A stretch of DNA of 64,000 nt from contig NZ_CP095552.1 in NCBI RefSeq assembly GCF_023078355.1, positions 1,302,001 to 1,366,000 on the forward strand. The letters are read 5' to 3'. Under the pieces are notes generated by a model. It saw only the letters and a program-made list of their open reading frames with translations. It had not been told where the DNA came from and searched no databases. The stretch is from Gordonia hongkongensis. Lineage in GTDB: Bacteria > Actinomycetota > Actinomycetes > Mycobacteriales > Mycobacteriaceae. The position numbers and the translations under genes were made by a program. Shown in pieces: positions 17,059-24,747 of this stretch (position 1 is the first letter of the stretch; each line of letters begins with the position of its first letter).

Positions 17059-18042
17059 ATGCGATTCGGACTCTTCATTCCCCAGGGCTGGCGTCTCGAT
17101 CTCGTGGGTGTGGAACCCGCGGACCAGTGGGGGGTGATGTCGTCGGTCGCCGACCGCGCCGAGTCGGGCGGCTGGGACTCGATCTGGGTGTACGACCACT
17201 TCCACACCGTCCCGCTGCCCACCGACGAGGCCACGCATGAGGCGTGGACTCTCGTGGCCGCCCTGGCCGCCACCACGAGTCGGGTCGAGATCGGCCAGAT
17301 GTGCACCGCGATGGGTTATCGCAACCCGATGTACCTCGCGAAGGTCGCCGCCACCGCGGACCTGATCTCCGGCGGTCGCGTGCAGATGGGCATCGGTGGC
17401 GGCTGGTACGAACACGAATGGCGTGCATACGGTTACGGATTCCCGTCGGCGGGTGAGCGGCTGGCGCGGCTCGACGAGGGAGTGCAGATCATGAAGCAGG
17501 CCTGGGAGACCGGACGGGCGACGCTCGACGGCAAGCACTACACCGTCGACGACGCCATCTGCGCCCCGCAGCCCACGGCCGGACGGCTGCCACTATGGAT
17601 CGCCGGCGGCGGGGAGAAGAAGACGTTGCGGATCGCGGCGAAGTACGCCGACTACACCAACTTCGACGGCACGCCGGACGGGTTCGCGCACAAATCGTCG
17701 GTCCTGCAACAACATTGCGCCGACCTCGGACGCGACTTCGAGTCGATCACCCGCTCGGCCAATTACAACGTGATGCTCGGCGAGACCGAGGCCGACGTGG
17801 AGCGCAAGCTCACCGACCTCGAAGCCCGGCTGAGCAAGATCGTCGGGCCCGACGCGGCGTCCGGCAGCATGGGCGCGTTTCGGGGTATGCCTGCGGTCGG
17901 GACACCCGAGCAGGTCGCCGAGAACCTTCGCGGGCTCGCCGACGCCGGGATGTCCTACGGGATCTGCTACTTCCCGAACATCGCCGTCGATCGCGAGGAC
18001 CTCGAGATGTTCGAGCAGCGGGTGATCCCGGCGTTGCGCTGA
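17059..18042 (+). CDS. LLM-class F420-dependent oxidoreductase
   Basis: The 327-residue product is a luciferase-like (alpha/beta)8-barrel protein: M-R-F-G-L-F-I-P-Q start, W-V-Y-D-H-F near residue 45, G-R-V-Q-M-G-I-G-G-G-W-Y-E-H-E-W (~110-125), and P-L-W-I-A-G-G-G (~180). Members of this group in mycobacteria and Gordonia use coenzyme F420. Substrate unknown. ATG 17059 was preferred to TTG 17050. The divergent position opposite the TetR/BVMO/GMC operon, with a shared palindrome, suggests the same catabolic process. Confidence 0.88.
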   Translation: MRFGLFIPQGWRLDLVGVEPADQWGVMSSVADRAESGGWDSIWVYDHFHTVPLPTDEATHEAWTLVAALAATTSRVEIGQMCTAMGYRNPMYLAKVAATADLISGGRVQMGIGGGWYEHEWRAYGYGFPSAGERLARLDEGVQIMKQAWETGRATLDGKHYTVDDAICAPQPTAGRLPLWIAGGGEKKTLRIAAKYADYTNFDGTPDGFAHKSSVLQQHCADLGRDFESITRSANYNVMLGETEADVERKLTDLEARLSKIVGPDAASGSMGAFRGMPAVGTPEQVAENLRGLADAGMSYGICYFPNIAVDREDLEMFEQRVIPALR

Positions 18043-18057
18043 GCCGCATTGCCCCGC

Positions 18058-18264
18058 CCGCTGGCCGAGCCTCCTTCCGCTGGCCGAGCTTGTCGAGGTC
18101 ACCAAGTGGCTTCGACTCGGCGCCTCGCTGCGCTCGGGGCCGGCTCAACCAGCGGGGGTGGTCACCAAGTGGCTTCGACTCGGCGCCTCGACCTCGACGC
18201 GCTCCTTCGTCGCTTGCTCGGCCCGGCGGCTGCGCTCGGGGCCGGCTCAACCAGCGGGGGTGGA
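18058..18264. repeat. Two copies of the dispersed repeat next to dapC
   Basis: Two units of GGCTTCGACTCGGCGCCTCG ... GCCGGCTCAACCAGCGGGGG lie between the LLM gene stop and the dapC stop. The second carries the CTCGACCTCGACGCGCTCCT insert also seen at about 13030. Two shorter relics (CGCTGGCCGAGC) precede them. The block abuts the dapC stop codon. Confidence 0.8.
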
Positions 18265-18265
18265 G

Positions 18266-19432
18266 TCACAACCGGCGCAACCGCTCGGCGGCCTCGGCGA
18301 TCACGTCGTCGCGTTTGGCGAACGCGAACCGGAGCATGTGGTGCCAGGGTTCGCGGTCGTCGGTGAACACACTGACCGGTACCGCGGCCACGCCGATGCG
18401 TTCGGGCAGCGTTCGGCAGAACTCGATGCCGTCGTCGACGCCGAGGGGACGAGGGTCGGCACAGACGAAATAGGTTGCCTCGCTACGGTGTACGACGAAA
18501 CCGGCGTCGGACAGCGCGGTCGAGATCAGGTCGCGTTTGGCCTGCAGCCCCCGCGCCGACTCGCGGACCCAGTCCAACTCGTGCTCCAGCGCGTGTGCCA
18601 CCGCGGGTTGGAACGGCCCGGAGCCGACATAGGACATGTATTGCTTCGCCGTCCGCGCCGCGCCGACGAGCTCGGGCGGACCGCTCACCCAGCCGACCTT
18701 CCAGCCGGTGCAGTTGAAGGTCTTGCCGGAGCTGGAGATACGCAGCGTGCGTTCCCGCATACCCGGTAGCGCCGCGAGCGGGGTGTGCGTCCGTCCGTCG
18801 AAGACGAGGTATTCGTAGACCTCGTCGGTGACGGCGATGACGTCGTGCTCGACGCACAGCCGTGCGATCTCGGCGAGGTCGTCGGTCGACAGCACGGTCC
18901 CCGTCGGATTGTGCGGGCTGTTCACCACCACCATCGACGTCTTCGGCCCGAAGGCCGCGGCGAGCCGCTCGCGATCAAGACGGAAGCCGTCGCCGTCGGG
19001 GACCAGCGGCACGACGCGCCGCACACCCCCGGCCATCGCGACAGCGGCGGCGTAGGCGTCGTAGTAGGGCTCGATCATGATGACCTCGTCACCCGGCTCC
19101 ACCAGACCGACGACGGCACCGGCGATCGCCTCGGTCGCGCCGACCGTGATCAACACCTCGCGGTCGGGGTCGTAGTCCAGGCCGTACCGGTCACGCTGCT
19201 GCCGCGCGACCGCGTGCCGCAACTCCGGCACACCGATACCCGGCGGGTACTGATTGCGACCGTCACTGATGGCTTCGCGCGCGGCATCGAGCATCGATGC
19301 CGGCCCGTCGGTGTCGGGAAAGCCCTGTCCGAGGTTCACGGCGTCGTGCTCGACGGCCAGCGCCGACATCTCGGCGAAGATCGTCGTGGTGAACGGACGC
19401 AGGCGGTCGACTGTCCGGTTCGCGGATGACAT
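18266..19432 (-). CDS. dapC: Class I/II aminotransferase, N-succinyldiaminopimelate aminotransferase DapC
   Basis: The 388-residue product is a fold-type I PLP enzyme. It has N-S-P-H-N-P-T-G (~175), D-E-V-Y-E-Y (~205, with the pyridine-N Asp) and the Schiff-base lysine in S-S-S-G-K-T-F (~238), followed by a C-terminal Arg in M-L-R-F-A-F. Closest by memory to M. tuberculosis Rv0858c (DapC), which transaminates N-succinyl-2-amino-6-oxopimelate with glutamate in lysine/meso-DAP synthesis. In mycobacteria it lies near the XPB helicase, as here. Related aminotransferases (kynurenine/methionine type) are hard to exclude by sequence alone. Confidence 0.82.
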   Translation of the reverse strand: MSSANRTVDRLRPFTTTIFAEMSALAVEHDAVNLGQGFPDTDGPASMLDAAREAISDGRNQYPPGIGVPELRHAVARQQRDRYGLDYDPDREVLITVGATEAIAGAVVGLVEPGDEVIMIEPYYDAYAAAVAMAGGVRRVVPLVPDGDGFRLDRERLAAAFGPKTSMVVVNSPHNPTGTVLSTDDLAEIARLCVEHDVIAVTDEVYEYLVFDGRTHTPLAALPGMRERTLRISSSGKTFNCTGWKVGWVSGPPELVGAARTAKQYMSYVGSGPFQPAVAHALEHELDWVRESARGLQAKRDLISTALSDAGFVVHRSEATYFVCADPRPLGVDDGIEFCRTLPERIGVAAVPVSVFTDDREPWHHMLRFAFAKRDDVIAEAAERLRRL

Positions 19433-19529
19433 GTTCCCACAGTGGCACAGGTCCTCTCTTCAACGGTCGCGGTGGGCGCTGCGGGGGTGACAGACTGACC
19501 CCAGTCGCCGACACGGGTGAGGAGGAGCG

Positions 19530-21203
19530 ATGCCGCGCAATCCCGGCGAGCACTTCGCCGGCTACACCATCATCCGACTCGTCGGCCGGGGTGGCATGGG
19601 CGAGATCTACCTCGCGCGGCATCCCCACCTGCCGCGGAACGAGGCACTGAAGGTGTTGCCCGCCGATCTCAGTCGCGACCCGATGTACCGGCAGCGGTTC
19701 GTCAAAGAGGCCGAGCACGCGTCGAGCGTCGTCCACCCGTCGATCGTGACGATCTTCAATTCCGGTGAGTACGACGGCCACCTGTGGATCGCGATGGAGT
19801 ACATCGACGGCATCGATGCGCTGAAGCTGCTTCGGCAGAACCCGCGGGGACTCGACACCGCGACGGTGATCGCGATCGTGCGTGCGGTGGGCGCCGCGCT
19901 CGACCGGGCCCACGCGACGGGGCTGCTTCATCGCGACGTCAAGCCGGCCAACATCCTGCTGCAGGGCGCGGGTGGTCCGGAGCCGCGCGTGTTGCTCGCG
20001 GACTTCGGGATCGCCAAGTCGGAGCAGGACGTCAGTCATCTCACCTGGACCAACGTCTTCCTCGGCACCGTCGCGTATGCCTCACCCGAACAGTTGCTCG
20101 GCGATCCGGTCGACGGTCGCGCCGACCAGTACGCGCTCGCGGCCACCGTCTTCGAACTGCTCACCGGGCGGCCGCCGTTCCAGGGTGCCGGCACCGCCTC
20201 GATCATCGCCGGCCACCTGCAGGCGATGCCGCCGCGACCGTCCACCCTGCGTCCGGGTATTTCGGGCGATGTCGACGCGGTGTTCGGTCGCGCCCTCGCG
20301 AAAGAGCCGGACCGCCGGTACGGGTCGTGCCGCGACTTCGCCGTCGACCTCGAACGCGCGCTCACCGTTCCTCAGCTGTCCAAGGAGCCGACGGTGCGCG
20401 CGCCGTCGCCCGTGCCGCCGGTTCCGGCGGCCCCGCCCGTTCCGGTGAACCCCGTGTCCTATTCCCAAGGGCCGCAGCAGTATTCGCCGTATCAGTCGCA
20501 GCCGGGGACCTACCCCGGCGGGTTCCCCTCGCAGGGTGGCTACGCGCCACCACCGAAGAAGCGGTCCGGGCTGCTGATCGCACTGGGGTCGCTCGCGGCC
20601 GTCCTCGTGCTCGCGATCGCGGCCGGGGTCGTCTACGTCGTGACGCAGGTGTCGAGCGCCCCCACCGCGAGCGACACCTCGACGTCGCGGTCCACCACAG
20701 CCGCTGGGCCGCAGACCCCGACATCCGCCGCCGGCACGTCTGCGCCCCGCACCACCGACTCCTCGACGTCGCCGGTCAACGGACCGGGTGACGTGCAGGT
20801 CGGCGAGTGCATCGGCATCGCGACCGACGCCGCGTCGTCAACGAGCGTGAACGCGTCGAAGGTCGACTGCGACTCGGCCGGTCTCAACTTCTACACCGCG
20901 TCGAAGATCGCCGCGGCGTCGTCGTGCGCGAGCCCGCAGAACTCGACGCTCACCTTCCCGGGAAGTTCCGACAAGGTCTGTCTCACACCGAATTTCTACG
21001 AGGACCTGTGTTACCTGGTGCCGCTGTCGGGCGGCTCCCTGGCCGACTACCGGGAAGCCCCCTGTACGAGCGCCGCAACGGCGCAGACCGTCCTCGCCCG
21101 TGTCACGACGCGGTCGGATGCGTCGGTGACTTGCCCGGGCGGGGAGACGACATGGGTCTTCTACGAGCCGGAGTCGATCGGGTATTGCCTCGTAGAGATC
21201 TGA
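19530..21203 (+). CDS. Receptor Ser/Thr protein kinase with LppU-like extracytoplasmic domain
   Basis: The 557-residue product has a PASTA-less STPK layout. The kinase domain spans residues ~12-270, with G-R-G-G-M-G loop, E-A-L-K (Lys ~41), H-R-D-V-K-P-A-N (~130), D-F-G-I-A-K and Y-A-S-P-E-Q. A Pro/Gln-rich linker follows (~290-345), then one membrane helix (~348-370), a Thr/Ser-rich spacer, and an external domain with eight cysteines beginning V-G-E-C-I-G. The external part resembles the LppU-type disulphide domain. It is divergent from dapC by 97 bp. It likely senses an envelope signal; substrates unknown. Confidence 0.88.
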   Translation: MPRNPGEHFAGYTIIRLVGRGGMGEIYLARHPHLPRNEALKVLPADLSRDPMYRQRFVKEAEHASSVVHPSIVTIFNSGEYDGHLWIAMEYIDGIDALKLLRQNPRGLDTATVIAIVRAVGAALDRAHATGLLHRDVKPANILLQGAGGPEPRVLLADFGIAKSEQDVSHLTWTNVFLGTVAYASPEQLLGDPVDGRADQYALAATVFELLTGRPPFQGAGTASIIAGHLQAMPPRPSTLRPGISGDVDAVFGRALAKEPDRRYGSCRDFAVDLERALTVPQLSKEPTVRAPSPVPPVPAAPPVPVNPVSYSQGPQQYSPYQSQPGTYPGGFPSQGGYAPPPKKRSGLLIALGSLAAVLVLAIAAGVVYVVTQVSSAPTASDTSTSRSTTAAGPQTPTSAAGTSAPRTTDSSTSPVNGPGDVQVGECIGIATDAASSTSVNASKVDCDSAGLNFYTASKIAAASSCASPQNSTLTFPGSSDKVCLTPNFYEDLCYLVPLSGGSLADYREAPCTSAATAQTVLARVTTRSDASVTCPGGETTWVFYEPESIGYCLVEI

Positions 21204-21316
21204 CCCTTCGTGACGCGCCCTCCGCAGGCTCCGGGCGCTCCTCAGGGAGCAGGGGGCAGGTCGTTCTTCCGGATCAGGGAGCGGAAGGTGAGGCTCCTCC
21301 GGAAGCACGGGGTCAA

Positions 21317-21335
21317 GTAGCACTTCAGGTGCTAC
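21317..21335. promoter_or_regulatory. Inverted repeat operator before the toxin-antitoxin pair
   Basis: GTAGCAC-TTCAG-GTGCTAC has perfect 7-bp arms around a 5-bp centre and ends 9 bp before the antitoxin ATG. It is the expected position for autorepression by a Phd-type antitoxin-toxin complex. Confidence 0.6.
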
Positions 21336-21344
21336 CCTGCAGGA

Positions 21345-21617
21345 ATGAGGACGATCGGTATCCGCGAGCTCAGGCAGCACGCCTCGCAGTATCTGGCGCA
21401 AGTCGAGGCCGGGGAAGAGTTGGCCATCACCAACCGAGGCCGCACGGTTGCGCGGTTGGTCCCGGTGTCTGCCGGGGAACGCAGCAGAGACGCGCTCATC
21501 GAGGCCGGGATACTCGTGCCGGCCCGCCGTGCGGGCGGCATAACCGGGCTGCACCCCGAGACGTTGCCGACGCGCGCGCTCACCGAAGTCCTCGAGCAGG
21601 TTCGCGAGGATCGTTGA
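21345..21617 (+). CDS. Phd/YefM-type antitoxin
   Basis: The 90-residue product begins M-R-T-I-G-I-R-E-L-R-Q-H-A-S-Q-Y-L, the typical Phd/YefM DNA-binding N-terminus, followed by G-E-E-L-A-I-T-N-R-G-R-T-V-A-R-L-V-P. The C-terminal half (rich in Glu/Arg/Leu) would bind and neutralise the toxin. It is coupled to the PIN gene: the toxin TTG start overlaps this stop codon (TTGA). A perfect inverted repeat lies just upstream. Confidence 0.9.
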   Translation: MRTIGIRELRQHASQYLAQVEAGEELAITNRGRTVARLVPVSAGERSRDALIEAGILVPARRAGGITGLHPETLPTRALTEVLEQVREDR

Positions 21618-22018
21618 TCTATCTCGACACCTCGGCGATGGTGAAACTCGTGGTGCGCGAGGCGGAGACCGCACCGCTGATCGAGTGGCTCGGGAAGTAT
21701 CCCGGGGTCCCGATCGTGACGAGTGCGCTGGGACGGGTCGAATTGATGCGCACGGCCTTGCATGATGGCAGTCCGGGCCTTCAGGAGCGAGCGCGTGATC
21801 TTCTCGATTCTCTGGACGTCGTCCCGCTCAGCGACGCCGTCATCGACATCGCCGAATCGATCGGCCCGTCTTCGCTCCGTTCGCTCGACGCGTTGCATCT
21901 GGCCTCTGCCAGCGTGATTCGCGCTGAGATGAGCGCATTTGTGGCCTACGACCATCGACTCATCGCAGGCGCGTCCGCGCTCGGCTATCCGACCGTCGCT
22001 CCGGGCGCCGAGTTGTGA
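21614..22018 (+). CDS. vapC: VapC-type PIN-domain toxin RNase
   Basis: The 134-residue product starts from TTG with L-I-Y-L-D-T-S-A-M-V-K-L. It carries the PIN acidic set: Asp5, Glu in R-V-E-L-M-R (~44), Asp in L-D-A-L-H-L-A (~96) and Asp in A-Y-D-H-R-L (~114). Such toxins cut tRNA or rRNA at defined sites when freed from antitoxin. The 4-bp overlap with the antitoxin gene fits a VapBC-like module. The gene ends 2 bp from the XPB stop on the other strand. Confidence 0.9.
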   Translation: MIYLDTSAMVKLVVREAETAPLIEWLGKYPGVPIVTSALGRVELMRTALHDGSPGLQERARDLLDSLDVVPLSDAVIDIAESIGPSSLRSLDALHLASASVIRAEMSAFVAYDHRLIAGASALGYPTVAPGAEL

Positions 22019-22019
22019 T

Positions 22020-23696
22020 TCAGCCGGCTGAACCCTCACCGATCGTCGGGCCCAGGAGGTCGTCGGCGTCGGTGATCCGGTAGGCGTATCCCTGTTCGGC
22101 GAGGAACCGCTGGCGGTGGGCCGCGTAGTCGGCGTCGAGGGTGTCGCGCGACACCACCGAGTAGAAATGTGCCTGTCCGCCATCGCGTTTCGGTCGCAGC
22201 AACCGGCCGAGGCGCTGGGCCTCCTCCTGGCGTGACCCGAACGTCCCCGACACCTGCACCGCGACCGACGCCTCGGGAAGGTCGATGGAGAAGTTCGCCA
22301 CCTTCGACACGACGAGGGTCTGCAACTCGCCGGAGCGGAACCGGTCGAACAGGACCTCGCGTTCCTTGTTCTTCGTCGATCCCTGGATCACCGGGGCATC
22401 GAGTTCGCGGCCCAGTTCCTCGAGCTGGTCGATGTAGGCGCCGATGATCAGGGTCTGCTGACCCCGGTGCTTGTCGAGGATCGCCTTGACCACGTTGACC
22501 TTCGTGTGGGCCGTCGAGCAGAGCTTGTACTTCTCCTCGGGCTCGGCGACCGCGTACTGCAGGCGTTCCTCGTCGGTCAGGGTCACCCGGACCTCGACGC
22601 AGTCGGCCGGCGCGATCCAGCCCTGTGCCTCGATGTCCTTCCACGGGGCGTCGTAGCGCTTGGGTCCGATGAGGCTGAAGACGTCGCCCTCGCGGCCGTC
22701 CTCGCGGACCAGGGTCGCGGTGAGGCCGAGTCGACGACGCGATTGCAGGTCGGCGGTCATCCGGAAGACGGGGGCGGGGAGGAGGTGGACCTCGTCGTAG
22801 ATGATCAGGCCCCAGTCGCGGGAGTCGAACAGGTCGAGATTCTTGTACTCGCCCTTCGACTTCCGCGTCATCACCTGGTACGTGGCGATGGTGACGGGAC
22901 GGATCTCCTTGCGCTCGCCGGAGTACTCGCCGATCTCCTCCTCGGTGAGCGTCGTGCGCGCGATGAGTTCACGTTTCCACTGGCGGCCGGCGACCGTGTT
23001 GGTCACCAGGATCAGCGTCGTCGCGCCGGCCTTGGCCATCGCCGCCGCACCGACCATCGTCTTGCCGGCACCACAGGGGAGCACCACCACACCCGAGCCG
23101 CCGGCCCAGAACGAGTCGGCTGCCATCTCCTGGTAGTCACGCAGCTGCCAGTCGTCCTGGGCGAGGTCGATGGCGTGGGCCTCACCGTCGACGTACCCGG
23201 CGAGGTCCTCGGCCGGCCAGCCGACCTTCAGCAGCACCTGCTTGAGGCGGCCCCGCTCGGACGGGTGCACGATGACCGTGTCGTCGTCGATGCGCGCACC
23301 CAGCATCGGGGCGACCTTCTTGTTGCGCATCACCTCGATGAGGACGGCCTGGTCGAGGCTGACGAGGGTCAACCCGTGCGCCGGATGCTTGACCAGTTGC
23401 AGGCGACCGAACCGGCCCATGGTGTCGACGACGTCCATCAGCAGCGGCTGGGGCACCGCGTACCGCGAGTACGTCACGAGTGCATCGACGACCTGTTCGG
23501 CGTCGTGACCTGCGGCGCGGGCGTTCCACAGTGCGAGCGGGGTGACCCGGTAGGTGTGGACGTGCTCGGGGGCGCGTTCGAGTTCGGCGAAGGGTGCGAT
23601 CGCCGCGCGCGCCGCCGCGGCGTCGGGGTGATCCACCTCGAGCAGCAGCGTCTTGTCGGATTGCACGATCAGGGGTCCATCGGTCACCCGCTCCAT
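22020..23696 (-). CDS. DNA repair helicase XPB (superfamily 2)
   Basis: The 558-residue product has a damage-recognition-like N-terminal region (~1-180) and two helicase lobes. Walker A is P-C-G-A-G-K-T (~207-213), the DEAH-type box is Y-D-E-V-H (~300), the R-E-D loop is V-R-E-D-G-R-E-G-D (~335), and motif VI is Q-R-L-G-R-L-L-R. It matches mycobacterial XPB (Rv0861c, 542 residues), a 3'-to-5' helicase. The Rv0862c-like gene is upstream on the same strand, as in M. tuberculosis, but a DUF2236 gene has been placed between them. Confidence 0.93.
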   Translation of the reverse strand: MERVTDGPLIVQSDKTLLLEVDHPDAAAARAAIAPFAELERAPEHVHTYRVTPLALWNARAAGHDAEQVVDALVTYSRYAVPQPLLMDVVDTMGRFGRLQLVKHPAHGLTLVSLDQAVLIEVMRNKKVAPMLGARIDDDTVIVHPSERGRLKQVLLKVGWPAEDLAGYVDGEAHAIDLAQDDWQLRDYQEMAADSFWAGGSGVVVLPCGAGKTMVGAAAMAKAGATTLILVTNTVAGRQWKRELIARTTLTEEEIGEYSGERKEIRPVTIATYQVMTRKSKGEYKNLDLFDSRDWGLIIYDEVHLLPAPVFRMTADLQSRRRLGLTATLVREDGREGDVFSLIGPKRYDAPWKDIEAQGWIAPADCVEVRVTLTDEERLQYAVAEPEEKYKLCSTAHTKVNVVKAILDKHRGQQTLIIGAYIDQLEELGRELDAPVIQGSTKNKEREVLFDRFRSGELQTLVVSKVANFSIDLPEASVAVQVSGTFGSRQEEAQRLGRLLRPKRDGGQAHFYSVVSRDTLDADYAAHRQRFLAEQGYAYRITDADDLLGPTIGEGSAG

Positions 23697-23762
23697 TGTC
23701 CAGATCGCACCGACGATTGTCAGCGTCGGGCCTGCGCTGTGACGAGAGTGACCTCGGCGAAG

Positions 23763-24725
23763 TCAGAAGACGGGGATACCGAGCTTGCGGCGCACCCGCA
23801 GATCGATGATGTTGAGCCGGAAGATCCCGCGCAGTACGGGTGCCACCAGTGGGTCGACGCGGCGGAAGCCGGCGAGCGCCCGCTGATAGCGGCGTTCGTC
23901 GCGTTCGGTCCACCGCCACCGCATCATCGTGCGGAACTCCGGCGGCAGCCCGGCCTTGATCGCGTACGCGAGCGACGGCCCGATCGTGGCATGGAGCAGC
24001 GTGCCGAGCTTTCCGACGCGGTACTCCAGGAAGGACAGGTCGGCGAGGCTGCGGAGCTCGTCGCGCACCGGGTCGTCGATGCGCAGCGAGGACAGTTCGG
24101 CGTTCCAGTAGACGAGCAGATCGTCGTAGGTCGCCGGCCACTTGTCCCGGGGAACGTTGAGTGCGGTTCCCAGCGGGTGCGCCTCGGTGAGCACCATCTG
24201 CTTCTCCTCGGCGCTCAGCGGACCGTAGAGCAGTTCGTACTGGTCGATGAAGTACTTGAGCAGACACACCGCGACCCACAGCTGCAGACGCGAGTCGTTC
24301 CCGCTGTAGCGGACGGGACTCGACTGGGTGGAGTACACCTCGTCGTGGATGCGGCCGACGGCTTCGTGGATGTAGGCCTTGTCGTCGTCGGAGCCCATCA
24401 GTGCGACGGCGAGGAACGTGCCGGTGGTGCGCCCCCGTTTGATGGGCCGCTTGATCGCGTTGCCCGACGGCACGCGGCTCTCGTGGACGCCGTACCCGAC
24501 CTTCGGGTTGGCGAGCTGCATGATCACGTTGGTGCCGGCGAGAGAAGGCCCGATGGCGGTGACCAGATCGGCGGGTCGGGTCACCCGGGGGCGCTTGCGC
24601 GAGGGTTTCATCCGGGTGACGAGGTCGTGCTGATACGTGTCAGCCACGCCGCCGGGTGGTTGTCCTGCGGAGATCTCGCGTGCCGCGGTCATACCCGAGG
24701 GTACCAAGGATGAGACGTCTTTCAC
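23763..24725 (-). CDS. Oxygenase MpaB family protein (DUF2236)
   Basis: The 320-residue product has the DUF2236/MpaB signature. It shows N-V-I-M-Q-L-A-N-P-K-V-G-Y-G-V-H-E-S-R near residues 65-85, R-T-T-G-T-F-L-A-V (~100), D-D-K-A-Y-I-H-E-A-V-G-R-I-H (~115-130, likely metal ligands) and L-A-E-A-H-P-L-G-type segments later. The family includes haem-containing latex-clearing and mycophenolic-acid oxygenases; most actinobacterial members have no known substrate. GTG 24725 gives the longest frame; ATG 24692 is an alternative. It is inserted between the Rv0862c-like and XPB genes. Confidence 0.85.
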   Translation of the reverse strand: MKDVSSLVPSGMTAAREISAGQPPGGVADTYQHDLVTRMKPSRKRPRVTRPADLVTAIGPSLAGTNVIMQLANPKVGYGVHESRVPSGNAIKRPIKRGRTTGTFLAVALMGSDDDKAYIHEAVGRIHDEVYSTQSSPVRYSGNDSRLQLWVAVCLLKYFIDQYELLYGPLSAEEKQMVLTEAHPLGTALNVPRDKWPATYDDLLVYWNAELSSLRIDDPVRDELRSLADLSFLEYRVGKLGTLLHATIGPSLAYAIKAGLPPEFRTMMRWRWTERDERRYQRALAGFRRVDPLVAPVLRGIFRLNIIDLRVRRKLGIPVF

Positions 24726-24747
24726 ATGATGTCTCTACCCGCTGGAC

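Noticed and set aside
21266..21305. Terminator after the receptor kinase (CTTCCGGA ... TCCGGAAG)
   Set aside because: Arms are separated by 24 bp and no T-tract follows; could equally be repeat debris.
23697..23762. PafBC/RecA-independent damage promoter before XPB
   Set aside because: TCGTCGGTG-N8 resembles TTGTCRGTG but is followed by ACAATG rather than TANNNT, so the match is too weak.
22467..24713. 748-codon + strand frame opposite XPB and DUF2236 genes
   Set aside because: No domain, Asp/Gly/Val/Arg-rich antisense composition; real genes on the other strand.
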